A stretch of DNA of 35,546 nt from positions 1 through 35,546 of the forward strand of contig NZ_JASISZ010000077.1 in NCBI RefSeq assembly GCF_030063355.1, in the 5' to 3' direction. The stretch comes from Streptomyces sp. PH10-H1 (GTDB taxonomy: Bacteria > Actinomycetota > Actinomycetes > Streptomycetales > Streptomycetaceae). The notes under the pieces are model-generated. The model saw only the letters and a list, made by a program, of their open reading frames with translations, ran no database searches and was not told the DNA's origin. The translations under genes were made by a program, and so were the position numbers. Below, in pieces: positions 33,408 through 35,546 of the stretch; the first letter of the stretch is position 1; each line of letters begins with the position of its first letter.

Positions 33408-34169
33408 GTGCTCCGTGTCATCGACGGCCGGACGAACCGGCTCGTGGAATTGCCCGCCGTGCGCGGCAGGTTGCTGCGTATGTGTGTCCACCTGCCATGT
33501 CCCGACGGGGCCGTGGGCGGCACCGAGGTACGCGCGTTGCTGGTCGGCGACGTACTGCTGCGCGCCGCGGAGACCGGCGGGGTGCAGGTCGGGTACGCAC
33601 TGGCCGTCCCGGAACTGCCGCCGGAGCAGACCAGGACACTCAACCGCGTCGTGGCCGCGCTGGGCATCCACCCGCCCTCCGAAGACCTGGGAGGCGATGG
33701 CGGCACCGCCACCGTGCATGTGTTCGCTGACGGGCACCGGGACGCGGAACGCGGGGTCTGGATCGAGGTGGGCCGGGTCCAGCAGACGACAGCGACCCTC
33801 CCGGGCCTCGACCTCGACGGGGCGGACGGAGCCGATCCACTGGCCCTACGGCTGGTCCTCCTAGGGCACGACTACCGCGAGCCGGTGACCCTGACGGCCC
33901 ATGCGCTCACCGAAGCCGGTCGCACACTGACGCACTGGCGGGACTGCGTGGCCGGCTGGGCACGGATGCCGTCCAAGCCCATCCCCGCCGACGTTCGCCG
34001 CCGGGCCCGCGCCGCGATCGACGTCGATCTCGGTACGCCCGGTGTCATGAACGTCCTGCGCCACGTCGAAGCGGCGCAGGACATCCCTGACGGGGCGAAA
34101 TTCGAGACCTTCGCCTACTTGGACCGGATCCTCGGTCTGGAACTCTCCCGTGAGGTGGGCCGCTCCTGA
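33408..34169 (+). CDS. Cysteinyl-tRNA-synthetase-like protein without catalytic motifs
   Basis: The product has 253 residues. It retains the CysRS/MshC framework: the N-terminal strand pair LRVIDGRTNRLVELP .. RGRLLRMCV, ALLVGDVLLRAAE where CysRS has the helix after HIGH, WIEVGRV where CysRS has WVHVGMV, GADPLALRLVLLGHDYREPV, and the C-terminal helical part (AAIDVDLGTPGVMNVL, AKFETFAYLDRILGLEL). The HIGH-type signature, the KMSKS loop and most zinc ligands are missing, and the catalytic domain is shortened from a usual total of about 460 residues. Charging cysteine is therefore unlikely; a regulatory or RNA/thiol-binding role is a guess. The GTG at 33408 fits the family start; a GTG at 33354 is also in frame. 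Its stop overlaps the SixA start by one base. Confidence 0.7.
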   Translation: MLRVIDGRTNRLVELPAVRGRLLRMCVHLPCPDGAVGGTEVRALLVGDVLLRAAETGGVQVGYALAVPELPPEQTRTLNRVVAALGIHPPSEDLGGDGGTATVHVFADGHRDAERGVWIEVGRVQQTTATLPGLDLDGADGADPLALRLVLLGHDYREPVTLTAHALTEAGRTLTHWRDCVAGWARMPSKPIPADVRRRARAAIDVDLGTPGVMNVLRHVEAAQDIPDGAKFETFAYLDRILGLELSREVGRS

Positions 34170-34729
34170 TGAATGCTCCCGTCCCTGCCCCCGTCCCCGC
34201 CCGCCTGGTCGTCCTGCGGCACGCCAAGTCCGCCTGGCCGCAGGACGTGGCCGACCATGAACGCCCGCTCGCCCCGCGCGGTCTCCGGGACGCTCCAGTG
34301 GCGGGTCAGTGGCTGCAACGGGCCGGCCGGGTGCCCGACCTCGTGGTCTGCTCGCCCTCCCGCCGTACACGCGAGACGTGGGACCTGGTCGCGCCGGAAC
34401 TCGATGCCACGCCACCCGTGGTCTTCGAGCCGGAGGTCTACGACGCCAGTGCAGAGGCGCTGCTGGATGTCGTACGCAAGACCCCCGAGGAGTGCCGGAC
34501 GCTGCTGTTGATCGGCCACCTGCCCGGTCTGCAGGACCTCGTGCTGTCGCTGACCCGCGACGCCCACGGCGACACCCTGACCCGGGCGACCACGAAGTTC
34601 CCGACGTCTGCCATCGCCGTACTCACTCTGCCCGGACTCTGGACATCCCTCGCGCCGAACACCACGGCCTTCACCCACTTCACCGTGCCGCGCGGCACGA
34701 AGAACGGTCCGCAGCGCGGAAACCGGTAG
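34169..34729 (+). CDS. sixA: SixA-like phosphohistidine phosphatase
   Basis: This histidine-phosphatase-superfamily protein has 186 residues. The catalytic RHG-type motif is VVLRHAKSAWPQ (nucleophile His), with SPSRRTRETW and the second His in LLIGHLPGLQDL. Members remove phosphate from phosphohistidine in proteins. It is translationally coupled to the CysRS-like gene (TGATG overlap). Confidence 0.88.
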   Translation: MNAPVPAPVPARLVVLRHAKSAWPQDVADHERPLAPRGLRDAPVAGQWLQRAGRVPDLVVCSPSRRTRETWDLVAPELDATPPVVFEPEVYDASAEALLDVVRKTPEECRTLLLIGHLPGLQDLVLSLTRDAHGDTLTRATTKFPTSAIAVLTLPGLWTSLAPNTTAFTHFTVPRGTKNGPQRGNR

Positions 34730-34787
34730 CGCCGACCGGCGCACCCGACCGCGATCCCGGCCCCCACCACCGTCGGTTTCCCGGGTC

Positions 34788-34922
34788 GTTCACCCGGCAC
34801 GAGGCCTGATTGCTGACCGAATGTGTGAGGAGGAGGCGGTGGAACCCCGCCTCCTCGAAGGCCCGCTCCACCAGGGCCGCGACGGCACGCGGGGCCACGC
34901 CGATGCCGCGGGCGGCGGATGT
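34788..34922 (-). pseudogene. GNAT acetyltransferase fragment
   Basis: The minus strand reads ARGIGVAPRAVAALVERAFE, then EAGFHRLLLTHSVSNQASCR. This is the acetyl-CoA-binding helix and following strand of RimJ-type GNAT acetyltransferases (..AVRALVEHAFGEAGFHRLELRHSTANTASCR..). Neither the N-terminal half nor a complete C-terminus is present, so it is a relic between sixA and chrA. Confidence 0.65.
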
Positions 34923-34962
34923 GTGGCTACTTGCAGGAGCGCCGGCACCCGGTTCGCGGGAC

Positions 34963-35546
34963 TCAGGTGACCGGCCAGCCGGCGAGGGCGACCGCGACGC
35001 CGAGGGCTCCCGCTGCGAGCAGCGCGCTGACCACGCCGCGCCGGGCGGCCGGCAGCCACACCGCGGCGGCGGCGAGTACGCCGTACTGCCACAGGTGCTG
35101 CAGGGCCATCGCGAGCGGAATGGCGGAGCCGGTGATCGCGCCGATCACCGCGGGTCCGGCACCGGTGAAGAACGCCTGGACGCCCGGGTCGGTCCGCAGC
35201 CGGTCGAAGCGGCGGCCGCCGAAGATGACGAAGAGGAACGAGGGGGCGAAGGCCACGGCGGCGGTCAGCATGCCTCCGGGGATCCCGGCGGCGTAGCCGA
35301 CCACGGCGACGGTCTGCACGACGGGTCCGGGGGTGATCTGGCCGAGGGCGACGGCGTTGAGGAACTGGCCGTCGGTCATCCAGTGATACTGGTGGACCGC
35401 GTCGGCCTGCATCAGCGGGATGATGACGAAGCCTCCGCCGTAGGACAGCGCACCGACCTTGAACGCGACCCATGCGAGCGTCGGCAGCCCGCCGATGGCC
35501 GGCGCCGCGACGGCCAGCTGCACCCGCCCCGCGGACCGCCGACCGG
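34963..35546 (-). CDS. chrA: Chromate transporter ChrA, C-terminal half, cut by right edge
   Basis: The frame is open to the window edge and gives 194 residues of a CHR-family transporter. It has the second-domain signature FKVGALSYGGGFVIIPLMQA, VALGQITPGPVVQTVAVVGY and GGMLTAAVAFAPSFLFV, then further hydrophobic helices to a TGA-type stop at 34963. The preceding N-terminal domain must lie beyond 35546. CHR proteins export chromate; related substrates are possible. Confidence 0.9.
   Translation of the reverse strand, partial: GRRSAGRVQLAVAAPAIGGLPTLAWVAFKVGALSYGGGFVIIPLMQADAVHQYHWMTDGQFLNAVALGQITPGPVVQTVAVVGYAAGIPGGMLTAAVAFAPSFLFVIFGGRRFDRLRTDPGVQAFFTGAGPAVIGAITGSAIPLAMALQHLWQYGVLAAAAVWLPAARRGVVSALLAAGALGVAVALAGWPVT

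Overview
The window looks like a piece of a Streptomyces (or close actinomycete) chromosome. It has very high GC with strong GC bias at third codon positions, Tat-exported enzymes, a SARP/AfsR-type regulator, a melC1-melC2 tyrosinase pair, and rare TTA codons that would need the bldA tRNA. Gene remnants and chimeric junctions are frequent, which suggests an accessory or chromosome-arm region. I saw no tRNA, rRNA, CRISPR array or complete insertion sequence.

Layout, left to right. (1) 1-3000: a short-chain dehydrogenase whose C-terminus is replaced near the left edge, a small membrane protein, an IclR-type regulator and a DUF3592-like membrane protein. (2) 3014-7277: a two-gene minus-strand unit. 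It encodes a Trypco1 (trypsin-co-occurring domain 1) protein followed by a 1269-residue protein with a trypsin-like protease domain, a helical linker, a STAND/NB-ARC NTPase core and a TPR-like C-terminus. This is the architecture of predicted NTP-dependent conflict (defence or self-killing) systems. Its Walker A lysine is replaced by threonine, it carries two TTA codons, and a perfect 9-bp tandem repeat lies just upstream. (3) 7511-10915: a broken DUF4328 gene, an HxlR regulator divergent from a DHA2-type MFS exporter, and a methyltransferase. (4) 11325-13049: the tyrosinase operon, then a two-operator promoter in front of a truncated YndJ-like gene that runs head-on into a methyltransferase remnant. 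(5) 13285-18981: a small conserved protein, an APC-type permease, and a SARP-NB-ARC-TPR regulator with a clear vegetative promoter. About 90 bp of that promoter and start region recurs, inverted and about 90% identical, at 1237-1326. (6) 19026-27795: decayed secreted proteins, an amidohydrolase, a uracil-DNA-glycosylase-like protein, a DUF3800 protein, a scar zone (DinB and DUF488 fragments fused to an Ada/AlkA glycosylase), an intact DinB protein and an MmpS-like membrane protein. (7) 28043-35546: a YhgE/Pip-like membrane protein, a Tat-exported phospholipase C, a crcB-DUF190-crcB fluoride-exporter operon, a catalytically degenerate cysteinyl-tRNA-synthetase-like protein overlapping a SixA phosphatase, an acetyltransferase remnant, and a chromate transporter cut by the right edge.

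Functional groupings that the sequence supports are: Trypco1 plus protease-STAND; melC1 plus melC2; HxlR plus MFS; crcB-DUF190-crcB; and CysRS-like plus SixA. Protein families were recognised by eye from motifs. No database search was run.
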